64,000 nucleotides of DNA from Akebia trifoliata (taxonomy: Eukaryota > Streptophyta > Magnoliopsida > Ranunculales > Lardizabalaceae): contig CM030705.1 in the NCBI GenBank assembly GCA_017979445.1, positions 11,446,679 to 11,510,678 of the forward strand, given 5' to 3'. The translations under genes and the position numbers were made by a program. Positions 1-12,567 of the stretch are shown one piece after another; within the stretch, counting starts at the first letter, position 1, and the number at the start of each line of letters is the position of its first letter. Under the pieces are notes generated by a model that saw only the letters and a program-made list of their open reading frames with translations, was not told where the DNA came from and did not search any database.

Positions 1-495
1 CAATAGTCCTTTCATACTTTTTGGGTTTGGATCGATTTTAGAATCCAATCTTAAGAATCGGTTTGAGGCCTTAACTAACCTGATCCAACCCAAGTCCTAT
101 CGAGCTTGCATTTGAAACTCTTATTTGACTTTGACCTAATCCGCTCCATTTACACCAACTTGAACCCTATCCCATGCAACCATCCTAAGTCGTGGTCGTA
201 TTCTGTTAAGTTACTACTGTCTCTACCACATCAATAACCAACACAAAACGCTCAACTCTTCCGAAAACTTCTGAGTCATAAAAAAAAAAGCGGGAACTCA
301 CATGATTGTGAGGCAATCAAAGAATCTGCCACGAGGCAAGTCGGCCGTTACGGCAAGACACGTGGAGTCTTGTTGTTGTATGTGTCAATATTACTTTGTC
401 TCCACGTGTCTCTCCAACTTCTCTTCACCGATCTCAAACTGCAAAATTTTCCATTAACAGAGAAAGCTACAGAGCTTCTTGTTTTTCCATCATTA
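1..495. other. Upstream flank and probable promoter/5' UTR of the TOM1-like gene
   Basis: No gene is seen here. The first 200 bases contain degenerate phrases such as tgatccaaccc, which recur in old hAT-type remnants elsewhere in the window. Bases 340-495 are pyrimidine-rich and lead into the start codon at 496, as expected for a promoter and 5' UTR. An open frame on the other strand (348-623) overlaps the first exon and is not conserved-looking. Confidence 0.4.
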
Positions 496-3400
496 ATGGC
501 GTCGTTGCTTCGAATGGAGAGAATGATTTTTAAAGAAGAAGAAACAAATATCAGATTCAGAGGAGGAGATGGATTTGATTGGTGGAATGAGATCAATGAG
601 TCGAAAGAATGGCAACAAGGCATCTTCTACACTCTCTCCGTCTGTTACGCTTTTCTCGCCATTGTTGCCCTAGTAAATTTCTTTCGTTCTTTGATATCGA
701 TTACGTTTCTTGATTTCTTGATTACTTTGATTTCCGATAAGTGAGGTGATTTTTATATTTTAATTTTAGCAATTTTAACAAAGATGGTGAATTTGTAGTT
801 TGACTGTCTTCAATTGTTCTTGATTGTATTAAAGTCGATCGATTTTATATTTTAAATGTACTTCTATTCTTTGTGAATTTGTTTCTATTAATAGAGGTGA
901 TTTTGTGTAAATTTGATCCAAACTGATTAACATTTACGAATTACCTGTCAATGGCAGCGTCAAGTCGAAATTATTGAAGATCTTCATATAGAAAAGTTGA
1001 ATTTGAAACATTTGGTGTTAATTACGAAAGAACAAACTTTGGAATATCGTTCTTTAAAAAAAAAAAAAAATAGAACAATTAAGACCAGGAATTGTATATA
1101 TATGTTTTCCCTATAATTCCATTGTTGTGAATTTATTTATACTGAGAGAGGCGATTTTGTGAAAATTTGATCCAAATTGGTTAACAGTGGCAGCGTCAAC
1201 TGGAAATTAATGAAGATCTTGATATAGAGAATTTGAACCCACATTAGATAATTGGTAATTATTACAAAAGAACAAACTTTGGAATATTGAGAAATATCGT
1301 CACACAAATCCTTCACTTGCTCCTAAATAAATTGAGGTCCATTATCTGTGACTAAAAAATCTTGGGCACCTCGAATTGAGCAATGGTGTTCTTCATAATG
1401 AACTTGATCTCAGTGAATGTCTCTTCTTCGACCCTGATGGAATGGAATTGTACATAAGAAGCACTCCCGATTACGCATTTGATCAATGATTAGCAAAAAA
1501 AAACGTATGCGTGTAGGAATGAGATGATAACATTGATAATTGTCATGAAAATCTTTCATAGTCACATTTTTATATCGACTCCCAAAAAGTAAGTTATTTG
1601 AGGAGCCCAAATTGTCTTGGTTCAGCTTGTTATTGAGTTGTTCAGAAGCTGTAATATGCAAATGAATCTTGGGTTTCCCCAGTGAATTTTTGAATTGTAC
1701 ATAGGACAATACCCTCTTATTAAAATTGAGGGAAGAGATGAATTTGAATTTGTATAGAGGAAACCGCCTTTTTATTGAAATCAAGGGATGAGAGCTTGAT
1801 TACAATGGTTCAGGTTCAATGGCAATCTATGAGCACCTTAGAGTCTGGATTCTTTGGGCCACACTGTGAGAGTGGTGCAAGGATCAGGGGGGAATGTGAG
1901 TAGGATATACACCCTTCTTGTCTAGTTGAACTCATGTTTTTCTTTCCCAGTTTTTAACTAGGGCAAGTAGTGAACTTGTTGGCAAACTCTTTCTGGTTAC
2001 TGCTGATTTCTAGAGCGGGGGAGAGGGGGGGGGGGGGGGGGTTTACTCATTGCGTGTGGATATGGATGAACGAATCTTGTTCTTCCAGTCATTTTTTCTA
2101 TAGCCTTGTTTTTTGTTAATCCAAATGTGTCAGTATCTGCCCTAACTGCCTCAATTCACTCACATTTGATATTCCTCGTATTCTTTTATTACATTCAATT
2201 TTCACATTCCTTCTAATTGAGGCTGTAATTGTCTTTCATTGCACATGACCTATCCATCACAATCGACTTTCCCTTAGTTTATCAGCTATTGGTGCTAATC
2301 ATACATTTTCACGAATGTTTTCATTTCCAAATTTTTATCCACCTTAGTATCCTTGTCTCTGCTACACTCAACCTATGAGGATGTTGTTCCTTCATTGTCT
2401 CTTATGGTTGGTGTATTTCATATATAGGATAATAAATGTTTGAATCCTCTCTCTCTCTCTCTCTTGCTCCAATAAGTGTTAAAATAAGGGAGAGTTGATT
2501 GGCACTGTTACATCACGTGCAAAAAAGGCTATTGATTTTGCTAGTGAGGAAGATCTAACTGGATGCTAGTTTAGGGTTCTTAAAAGAGGAGTAGAAAACC
2601 TAAAAGATTGTGGTTGAGGCACCAACAATGATTTGAAGTTATATGCATCAATGGATGATATGAAATTTCATTAGTGGATAGAGAAAGCGGATTTAATGCT
2701 TCTTGATTTTTATTGGCACCACCTTTTCATTGTTTTGAACAGTTGTTATTGTTGTTGTTTTTCTTTTTGAAAGGTGGTTTTGAACAATGTTGCTTTCTTG
2801 ATCTCGGTGTTTCTTCTAATTTAAGTTCATATTCTTTTCTCCTCTTCTCGTATTCAGTGGGAACATCATTTGCAGAAAATTGTTGTTTCAATCTATTTTT
2901 TGAAGTTCTTAATACTTTTCTTCAACTCCCTTATTTGTTGCTACTTCTTGAATAACTTATTTGTGATTATTTCTTGGCTGATTTGTGAATTTTTTTTTTT
3001 TCTATTTTCCAGGTACAGCTTATTCGCATTCAAATGAGAGTACCTGAATATGGTTGGACAACACAAAAAATTTTCCACCTAATGAATTTTGTTGTAAATG
3101 GCCGTAAGTGTTGAATTTTGAGTATTCTAATATTTCTCATATTTTCTTCGGACTAATGGGAAATTGCATGTTGACAGTGCGTGCTATCCTCTTCGGACTT
3201 TACAAGAGTGTGTTTCGTATAAGACCAAAAGTAGGTTCCTTCCTGTATAAATCCTGTTCTCAAATTGGGTCACAAGTATTAGTACTATTTTATGGATGCT
3301 TCACGCCTAAGGCTATGAATTTTCTTCTTATGTTTAAGTTGAACCTTATTCTTGTTAAGTGCATGTGATATCTATGGAACTTCTAAAAAATTTCGACCCT

Positions 3401-6119
3401 ATGACTTAGACCGTCATGCGTGGCAATTGACATACAAAGTCATTTAGTTTTGCTGGATTATTGCAAGTGTTTTCACGGTCACTTTCACCATCTCAATGCG
3501 AGTTCTTTTGGGTCTTTTTCTGTGTCTTTTAGAACCTTCAACTGCTTCTAATTTGTGATTGTAATCTGTCTCCGTTGCACATAACCAAACCATCTCAACC
3601 GGCTTTCTATTTGTTTTTTCCGCCTATTGGGCTACTCCTACATTTTCAAAAATGCATTTTGAGAAAGATGCATTTAGTTGCTGGAGATCCTCACATCTGT
3701 TACACCAGATGTACTTCTGTTGGAGGGAAAACAATGCGCTATAGACGTAATTCCACAATGCTCACATCACCTGCTCTAGAGATCAGGACAATATTCATAG
3801 GAAGGAATATCAAAATATATTATAGATGTTCTAAGAAATCAAAGAAAATTGCCATTAATTGACAGTGCGAGTCTGTGAGAGAACTTTTCATCTTTGTCAC
3901 AAAGTACCTTAAAAATAACATTGCCTTTATCGATTGCTAAATAGAATTTGTTGTTATTAAAAAAAATAGAATTTAATGGTCAAGTCTAGATATCAGAGAG
4001 AACAAGATATTCAATTATCAACAGCTTCCTTAAAGTAGCCATATTGTTTTAGTTTTGCTGAAGTGCACCATCTGAAAATATCATACTGGCAACAGGTTCT
4101 CGAGATGGTACTTATGGATGTTCCTGGCCTTCTATTTTTCTCAACATATACATTACTCGTGTTATTCTGGGCAGAGATATATCACCAGGTAATGTATCTT
4201 GTTTTTTCAAAACTCACAACCTCTACAAAAAGATATCCATGCCAGAGCTAATATTGATGGATATTTCTTTTTTTCAGGCAAGAAGCCTGCCCATAAATAA
4301 ACTTAGACCTGCATATTTGGCTATCAATGGACTTGTATACTTCATACAGGTGAGGAAGAAATCTCGTTTTCTTTTATCAAATATATTATGCAATTTGGGC
4401 AAAATCTATAAATAAATAAAAAACCCTGTTTTTGGTACTATCAATTAACTGTGCCCTTAGTCACTTATTATTGTATTATGGTGATAGGTATGCATCTGGG
4501 TATATGCACGGTTAAGTCAAAAGCCCATTGCTGTGGAGATCGCTAAACTCTTCTTTTCAGGTCATTGTTGATTAGATTTTTTCTCGTTGTGGGGGAGTAT
4601 ATGAATTTGGGAAAATATCATGTTTAAATTGTTTTTTTTTTTTGTAAGAACTCCTCTTTGAAGAATGCATTTTTAAGAAAATATAAGTAGTTGGTTGATA
4701 CAGTCAATTTCTAGCTAGGAATTACTAAAATATATGGATGTGCTCATGAATTGATGAGAAATTCCTTTTTGCAGTTGTTTCATTCTTTGCTGCACTGGGA
4801 TTCTTGATCTATGGCGGGAGGTAAAAAATTGATCTTGACCTGAAGAAATTTTTATGATGTCTCTGTTCTTCATCACAAGATTTCCTCTGCTTTGTTGTGA
4901 AACTGTGCGTTTCTTTTAGGTTGTTCTACATGTTGAGGCGCTTCCCAATTGAGTCTAAAGGCCGTCGGAACAAGTTGAATGAGGTCTGTATCTAGAGCAT
5001 CTGTTTTAGTTTTTGTCTCTTCCATTTGCTTGAAATTCATAAAATTTACACATCCAAAGATCAGATTTGCTTTTCTTGCATCTTAATTCAGGTGATATGA
5101 AATTAGTGAACCAATACCTTGTCAGAAAAATCTGAATTTCACTTATGAAATTAGTGAACCAAGACCTTGTCAGAAAAATCTGAATTTCACTTATGAAGTA
5201 TTTTGATCTTCTTGGTCCTTCCACAATTTTGATGCTAAGTTCATGGTTCTGTCAGGTTGGCTTTGTGACTGGAATATGCTGCACTTGTTTCTTGATAAGG
5301 TGCTTCGTGGTAAGCTTTCATTGTGATTTGTATCCGAAAGTTGCCTGAAGTTATGTATCTTTAAATCTGAACACTTAATGGTTTGTATTGTAGGTTGCAG
5401 TTTCTGCATTCAACAAGGATGCTGACCTTAACGTTCTCGACCATCCCATTCTAAATTTTATCTATTACATGGTAAGACATGGATCATTTCTCACTTTCTG
5501 TTTTCCTTTGAGTAGTTTTCAGAAGAAATATTTTAATAAAGACAAGACGGTCGGAAGTATCTGACTTCCTTGTCCGTGCCGCAAGTGACTGCACGTGGAA
5601 CACGTGAATGGGGTCACGAGCCCCAGTTCCGTCCAAGAGATCTTCATGGTTAACAACTGACCTGATCATATGATCCTCTAGCCACCTATGTCAATCTTTT
5701 GGATACTTGACAAAAAGTTTGGTGAAAGGTCAAATGATTTATTCATGATCATTCGAACTGAAGATCTCTGTTGTGGGGACTCCCTATTACCATTCTTATG
5801 ACAGTGGCAGGGAAGTAGTCTCTTCCTGTTCTCTATTTGCATTTTTGCCATATCTTTAGAGAGATTCTATTGCCACATGCCAACTTTTACTAATAGCACA
5901 CCAATTCAGATAATAACATCAAAGAATTAGCACACATCTTGGGGTGTTATTAGTAAAAGTTGGCATGCTAATAGAACCTCTCCTTTTTTTCCCCCCTTCT
6001 TAAATGCTGCTGCTTTTCTTTTTCAGTTAGTGGAGATAGTTCCGTCTGCTTTGGTACTTTTCATTCTCCGGAAGCTACCACCGAAGCGTGTATCTGATCA
6101 GTATCACCCTATAAGATGA
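496..6119 (+). CDS. TOM1: TOM1/TOM3-like multi-pass membrane protein
   Basis: Eleven exons join in frame: 496-672, 3013-3103, 3178-3230, 4096-4188, 4278-4349, 4488-4560, 4775-4820, 4920-4983, 5256-5309, 5394-5471 and 6027-6119, giving 297 residues, the usual family length. All introns are GT-AG. Diagnostic stretches are [10 protein letters not shown] (residues 27-36), [10 protein letters not shown] in exon 2, [16 protein letters not shown] in exon 5 and [16 protein letters not shown] in exon 8. Several hydrophobic segments fit the roughly seven-pass topology of the family. Arabidopsis TOM1 and TOM3 are tonoplast-associated host proteins that tobamoviruses need for multiplication; the normal cellular role is less clear. 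The start ATG at 496 is chosen because [10 protein letters not shown] matches the family N-terminus. Intron 1 is 2.3 kb and contains a G-run (about 2022-2041) and a CT repeat (2446-2464). TOM1 versus TOM3 cannot be settled by eye. Confidence 0.92.
5097..5192. repeat. 48-bp tandem duplication in a TOM1-like intron
   Basis: Two adjacent copies, 5097-5144 and 5145-5192, both begin atgaaattagtgaacc and differ at only one or two positions. They lie in the intron between the exons ending at 4983 and starting at 5256, so they do not alter the protein. Confidence 0.85.
5859..5982. mobile_element. Hairpin MITE, family A
   Basis: The ends are inverted: the left arm reads tgccaacttttactaatag and the right arm reads attagtaaaagttggcatg. 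Outer tips are gagagattctatt on the left and the complement of aatagaacctctc on the right. The same core recurs at 50973-51080 and 51407-51507, with fragments near 34380, 36790 and 37075. It lies in the last TOM1-like intron and contains no gene. No target duplication is clear. Confidence 0.75.
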
Positions 6120-7167
6120 AGATGTTTTTTACCAAAAACTACTCTCTTAACTATCCTTTCAGGTAGAAAGTCCTTAAAAACCCATGAGGTGCTTATGGTT
6201 TAGCTATCTCTTTTTGGTGGTTGCTACTGCAATTACCAGATAGCAATGAACTTCACAGTATGTTTCTTTTTTATTCTTTTGATATTTTTATCCACGAAAT
6301 CAAATAATGTATATTCTTCGTTCCTTTATGACAAAGTCTTTTCTTTCTAATTTCCAATTTCCAATTAAGGAGTTCATGCTTGCAATTTCAGCAATGGTGC
6401 TTGCCTGCTTAATGGGCTCTCAACGTCAGTGTGCAAGGAAAACATTGCACTTCCGAGTAAGATAATATTTTCATACATGGTGATCATTTGGCCGTGTTGT
6501 GTGATGAATAGGTACCCAAGAAAGTTCCCACTCTAGTACTCATGCCAATACGTATCCCCACCTTGATATGTCAGATATGGTGTAAATGACGATGATGAAT
6601 CTGTGCTCTGGAGTGTGTATGAAAGTTGGGACGCTGGGGGTTGAAAATGAAGAATTACATTACGCTCATGTAAGACACTGCTAGTGCACAATAATTGAAC
6701 TGATGTAGTTTCAGGGACATGTTGGACAAACTAACATGTGCATGCCAGCTCCAACTACTATAAAGATGGGGATTGTTGTTTTTTTTATGCCCCATTCAAT
6801 CCAGCGAGAGGGATGCACTTTTTCTTTATATTTTGTGGTCAGTTGAATGAATATTGGTACACTGCCGAGTCACTTATCATTCTTGATAATGATGGATCTT
6901 GTGGTGTGGCTACTTCTACTTCACGATCACAGTTGACGCAATAAGATTCGCCAAAAACATCGAATTGATCTTGTACAGATTACATTCAATTTGAACAATT
7001 GTTGGTTGAAGATTGCATTCAGCAATGCAAGACTTGGAAGACTTTGGAAGAGAAGACTAATATAACTAAAGCTCTCACCCAAAGGTGGTCCACTGGGCCT
7101 GCATGACCAACCTCAGGCTCAAAGCTCATCATTTCTGGAATTGTTCCAATCAGAGAACCATTAGCAC
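6120..7167. other. 3' flank of the TOM1-like gene, no further gene seen
   Basis: This probably holds the TOM1-like 3' UTR, judged only from position after the stop at 6117-6119. Open frames are short and unlike known proteins. No RNA gene is recognised. Confidence 0.35.
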
Positions 7168-7275
7168 TAGGGGTGTCAAATGCAAATAAATTATCGCGGG
7201 CCAGGTTGGGCTGGACTGGGCCTATTTAAAAATCAACAAAAGCCAAGCGTGAGCCCAACCCATAGACACCCCCTA
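7168..7275. mobile_element. Short hAT-like MITE
   Basis: The 108-bp element starts taggggtgtc and ends gacacccccta, an inverted terminal repeat of the plant hAT type. The 8 bp on either side, attagcac and cttgccac, match at five positions, which fits an eroded 8-bp target duplication. The interior has gggctggactgggcc-type GC-rich phrases and no coding capacity. Confidence 0.6.
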
Positions 7276-8002
7276 CTTGCCACAGGGCAGCCAAACTCTC
7301 AAACCTAAGTATATGGTCCACAAAATTGCCAGTCCACTAATCCTAGCCGTTTTATTGGATTTGGGCATATTTTTCATCACGGGCTTTCCAATCCACCCAT
7401 CATAAAGCCCGCAATGAAAAAAATGTGAATTTAATTGCTAAGGTTGATTTTTGGTGTAGCTGTGTAAAGAGGTGGCCAAACAACCATGGTTCAGTGGCCA
7501 AATAGTGTCACATGGCACACAAAGGGTAATAGAGTTGGGTTGCAATCCAATATATATGTATATATTTCCCCTTATAACTTGTTTTTCAGCTTTAACTAGA
7601 CCAAGAGCCGACCAAGGATACCACGATAGGCATTTTCCAAAAGTATAGGTACCATAGAAAATTGGATCATTCCCACAAAGCAACAAAAAAGAACTTGAAA
7701 ACATCAGCACACCAAACCAAAACCACATAGGAACTCTAAATATATTCTGTTCATGAACCCTTTAGCATCCCTTAGATAATTACAAAGTACTCGAAGTGTA
7801 CTAAATCCAAAATCCCTGGATTCCTAACGCCTTGATTAAGCAGTAAGTGAAGTAAACCGATTGAATATTTTCATAAATTAACATCTTAATCCAAGAAAGA
7901 GCACTAAATGATGAAATTGTAGATCAAAAGATTATGCTCAAGAGAAATTGTATTATATAAACAAAGGATCCCAACCATTGAAGTTAGCTTCCAAGTATTG
8001 CA

Positions 8003-9776
8003 ATGGCTGAGCTAAATTCAAGTCCTGTCTCAACTAAATCACCATTGCCTAATGAACTGTCAATCATGGAAGAAGGGAAGAACACCCCTTCTCAAGAGCC
8101 TACTATCGATTCCCCGACAAACGTTCACAAGGCAAGTCCAATAGTTGCAGACTATGAACGTTAAAGGGTCTAAACCATTTCTTAGCTTTAAAGGAAAAAA
8201 AACCCATTAATCGTTATTCTTGCTTTAATGGTTTACAGTTTAGTAACATATTGAAATATTTGGTCAAGATTTGAACAAAACATTGAATTCAGGAATGTTC
8301 CGGATTATTATCTATAAATGTTTTGGAATGTTTCAGTTCTTGCTTGTTTCAATTATAATTCCTTAATTATTCATTATTTATCGCAATATTTTCTATTATC
8401 GAAAACTTAGTATTTGTTTTTTTTCTAACAGATGGTTGCCGAGCTCGTGGGTACATACATTCTTATATTTGCAGGATGCGGGTCAATACTCATCGATCAG
8501 ATACACCCAATCACACCCATAGGTGTTGCCGTGGTGTGGGGACTAGCAGTGATGGTTCTGATATACACACTTGGGCACGTCTCCGGTGCCCATTTCAATC
8601 CTGCGGTCACTGTTGCCTTCGCGACCTCCCGCCAGTTGCCATGGAAACATGTAAAACTCAACTACACTACACTTTCTAGTACTCCATATAACTTCCTAAT
8701 TGGTGCATGTGAATTACATTAAAAATATATAGTACTTATGTAAGTTATAATTATAATATAAGAAAAGTTAATTTTTTTACCTACACAGGTTTAAATGACT
8801 TACATGGAGATGATTTGAAGGCCAAGTTTTGGTCATAATGTGTGCACACAAGAAAAACACAACCCAATATTGAACTTGTAATCCACTTCTGATAGGATTT
8901 GAAAATTTTAAAAATAGACTTATTTTTTGTGAGGATATGTAGGTATATGCTCTTTTTCATAATCAGGTTGAATCAATCTGATCAATTTTTACAGGTGCCA
9001 ACATACATTACATGTCAACTATTAGGTTCAATTCTTGCGATGCTCACACTATATGGCTTACTCCATCGCGATGTGCCCATAGCTATATCAGTCTCTAGGA
9101 GTTCTTCTTCAACAACTATACTGGAAGCTCTGATATGGGAATTCATCGTGTCATTTATCTTGATGTTCACGGTGTGTGGGGTGGCCACTGATCACCGAGC
9201 GGTATGGTATTCTATGTGAATGTTATTTTTAAAATTAAATAAGATGTTCTTTTTTCTTCCAATTTTCTTTTATTGACATATTTGGTTTATTCCCATTTTC
9301 TTTTTCCATAAATTATCTTAATTTATGTTCATTTAAAAGATCACAATCATGAAACCGACCGTTACGCTGTTACAAACTTTGTTCAGACCACTGATTCAGT
9401 CTGGTTTTAATTTCTATTCTCCCACCAATACAGATCAATGAAGTCTCTGGAGTTGCAGTAGGAGCCGCTGTGTTGCTTAACGTCCTCATCGCTGGGTAAA
9501 TGAACTTCTAATCTCTCCCATACTGTCATCATCATGTTAACATTCCAAATTGTGTGCTCTTGTTACCGTTCTTTATTTTGATTATGCAGGCCAACTAGTG
9601 GAGCTTCCATGAACCCAGCTAGAAGTATAGGCCCTGCACTTATTTCTAGCGATCTTGAATATCTCTGGGTTTATATTTTGGGTCCAACACTCGGAACCAT
9701 AACTGCTGCAATGGTTTATAATTTCGTTCGAATGCCCGTGGCCGATAAATCCAATCAGAATACCAAGAATGTATAA
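8003..9776 (+). CDS. NIP-class aquaporin (NOD26-like intrinsic protein)
   Basis: Five exons (8003-8131, 8432-8650, 8995-9201, 9434-9495, 9590-9776) encode 267 residues. The first NPA motif is in SGAHFNPAVT (NPA at residues 99-101) and the second in GASMNPARS (214-216), giving the hourglass pore fold of six membrane helices. Trp79 in VVWGL and the Ala211/Arg217 pair around the second NPA fit the selectivity filter of NIP subgroup I, which conducts water, glycerol and small neutral solutes such as metalloids. The N-terminal 43 residues are polar, as in NIPs. Intron 1 (8132-8431) uses a GC donor, AAG|GCAAGT; a GT donor four bases later would break the frame. Introns 2-4 are GT-AG. The subgroup call is an inference from a few residues. 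Confidence 0.93.
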
Positions 9777-11243
9777 ATATATATTAGGTGTGCGTGCATG
9801 ATATTGAGTACTGGCTATTAGATCATAGCAAAGTAATATATCGTAAAATGTACATTTATATCATATGCCCTACTTCCAAGATAAAACACCAGGACTACGT
9901 TGGTTGTGATCATGAATTTCATATGTTAGGTTGAATCTTATAAATTATAATATATACAGTACTCTACTTTGGGAAATATGAGCCTCGTTTGAGCCTTTGA
10001 GGCTGTTCTACTTTCAACATAAATGATTTTGTGGAATCACCTCTATAAGAATCATGATTGCTAGATTGATTGGTGATAGTGTTCAAGGTAGTGCATTGTG
10101 GAGTCTAGAAGTACTTTCATGGAAGCAAATTTGTTAATTCTCGGATTTGAAGGATATCAAATGAGATACCTCAAACTGACATGTCAAGTAACCCATGTGT
10201 GGTATTTGAAACATCTTCCTAATTATATTACAAATCTTTTAGATGAATGCTGTTTTATTAAATTAAATAATATGGACATTTTCATTCAAAAAAGTATTTT
10301 TTTTGTAAATGTTTCTTCTGAATTCCCTCAAAAGCGAGAATCCAAGAGCCGAGCTAGAGGAATGCTTTTGAGTTTGAATTATGTGGGGGATCCAAAACCC
10401 GATTCATACCAAAAAATAATTTGTCTATGAAAATTGTTTCTAAGTAGGCTGTTAACGAGTTTATATTTGCCCATCCTGACTTGTCATCCATGGGTCAGTT
10501 TGGGCATAAAAGACTCATTTATAAATCAAGTTGGCTTGTGGTGTGTTGATCCCATGACCTAGGTTCAAAGCCAGTTGAAACCACTTTCAAGCTTACCACT
10601 AACCCTCTTGCTTGCCTAGCAAAAAAAAGAAAAAGTTGGCGGACGATGCATTTGTCTACAAGATCTAGCTTGAGAAATGCAAAAGATTATTTCAAAATGA
10701 CTATAAACTAATAAAAGCCATGGAACATATCATTATAATGGATTTAATGCCACTTTTATTTATTTATTTATTTATTGTGGTAGATTGGTAGTGATGCTTT
10801 TCCCCTTGAATTCTGATGCCATCCATTGCAATTCCTCCCTGCTATTCATAGTCAGGGTTCGGGAATAAGTCGACAATGGAAAATTTCAAAAATTATAGTA
10901 AAATGGGGACATAATCAAAAAACAATCGAGCTAGCCGTGCAATTGTTCCCTCTAAGTGTAGTTCTCAAATTATATAATTAAATACCAAGTTAAATTACAA
11001 TAGTAAATCACCAAAACCCATATTTTTTTAATTTTTATAAATGAGCAAAGATGTATTGATTGTAAATATGTTGAATGGTACCGACTTGGGGTCAAGGAGT
11101 CTGCTCCTTTGGTTTCAAGTTCAAATCCCACTACTCATAAAAAAACCTTGGTAGCCACACACAGTTTACTCAAGTGGGGTAAAGCTTGAGTGCGGGGTGT
11201 AGGGACTAGTCTGGTGAGCGCATGTTGGCTTGAATACCCTTCG

Positions 11244-11301
<58 letters not shown>

Positions 11302-12567
11302 TTATATTTATATTGAAAATCATGGAGCATCAAAGTACGTGTACTTGACCATTTTTGCTACATGTAACAATTTAAGGGGGTTGCTTTTGAAAATATGCAC
11401 TTGTCCATGCTTTTTGAGATATTAACATAAGAACTAAAGATTTGCCTCATCTGCCATTCATATTCCCAAAATCATTTTTCATCTACCACCATCAAAATCA
11501 TGACATGTTCATTACCTATGTGAGCTTGACCAAATGGCTTGGTACTAAAGGTCCATGTCAATTTTCATTCTTTGCCCTAAAAAGTTAGAAAATCCAAAGA
11601 AATTCTACGAACATCTCATGCATTCTCATTTGTTTTTAGGGTTGGACTACTCTACCCCTAAAAGTCCTCAAAAACTTTACAAAAGAAGAGTTTCTCCTTT
11701 GAGTTGGGACACATTCTCTAAGCCCCCTCAAGATTCTACCAAAATTGTTCTCAAAGAACCCTCCTCTACCCTGCCCCCCCCCCCTCCGCTCCTCTCCTCT
11801 CCTCTCCTCTCCTCTCCTCTCCATCATTCTCTTTTGTTTTTCTTGCCTTTTAACCTCATGAGAACTTCATTCAAGACTTAAAGAAGAAAAGGAACAGAAG
11901 AAGAAAAAAAAAAGATTCAAGTAAGGTAGGGTGGAGTAGGTTTGCTTTTTTAAGTTATTGCATCTCCCTATCCCTCTTCTGCCCTCACAGAAACTTGTTA
12001 TTTTCTGTTTTAGAAAGTCTTAAGATGTAATGAATATCCCTTTCCCACAATCACGAGATTAGACTCAACTCTCATGAAATGCGTGTGAGAAGACTTGATT
12101 GATGGGGTTGGAGTTGAAGCCCTTAAAAATCTGATGGCATAAGGTCATGATTGGACCATCTCTATCCATAGCCAACATCATACATCCCATGCATTCTTAA
12201 GGCAAACATGATTGGAACATCAACATTCTTGAAATGACCTCATGTTGTTTTGCCAACATTAACCTCCTTTCCTAGTTAAGGGTACATTTCTTCATACACT
12301 TACATTAAAATCTTTTCTTTTAAATGGCCAAGTTATAAAAGGTAACTATCGCAGGATGGGGAGAGTGATCGAGGTGCCTAACATCTTTCCAATTCTCTAA
12401 TCAAACATCTTTATCTAAAACTTTGTTGGACTATCCACTTTATCCATACAAAAGTCCCTTCAAGTTTTACAAAACGATTTTCTTACCAATAAAATAAAAA
12501 TCGGGTGACTATTCACACACTTTTCGGAAAAAAAAACATGGTGGTAATCACTCTGAACAATAGTAGT
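9777..12567. other. Intergenic stretch with simple repeats
   Basis: No gene is supported. The stretch contains (TA)n at about 11245-11294, and CTCCT-type repeats at about 11790-11822 that create opposing low-complexity open frames. A phrase near 11105-11115 (caagttcaaatccca) resembles a pol III B box, so a SINE remnant is possible but unproven. The right edge abuts the solo LTR. Confidence 0.5.

Noticed and set aside
8476..8679. Second open frame across NIP exon 2
   Set aside because: It is an out-of-frame reading of the aquaporin exon that carries the first NPA motif.
11555..11881. Opposing open frames around a CTCCT repeat
   Set aside because: They arise from the simple repeat and contain no conserved sequence.
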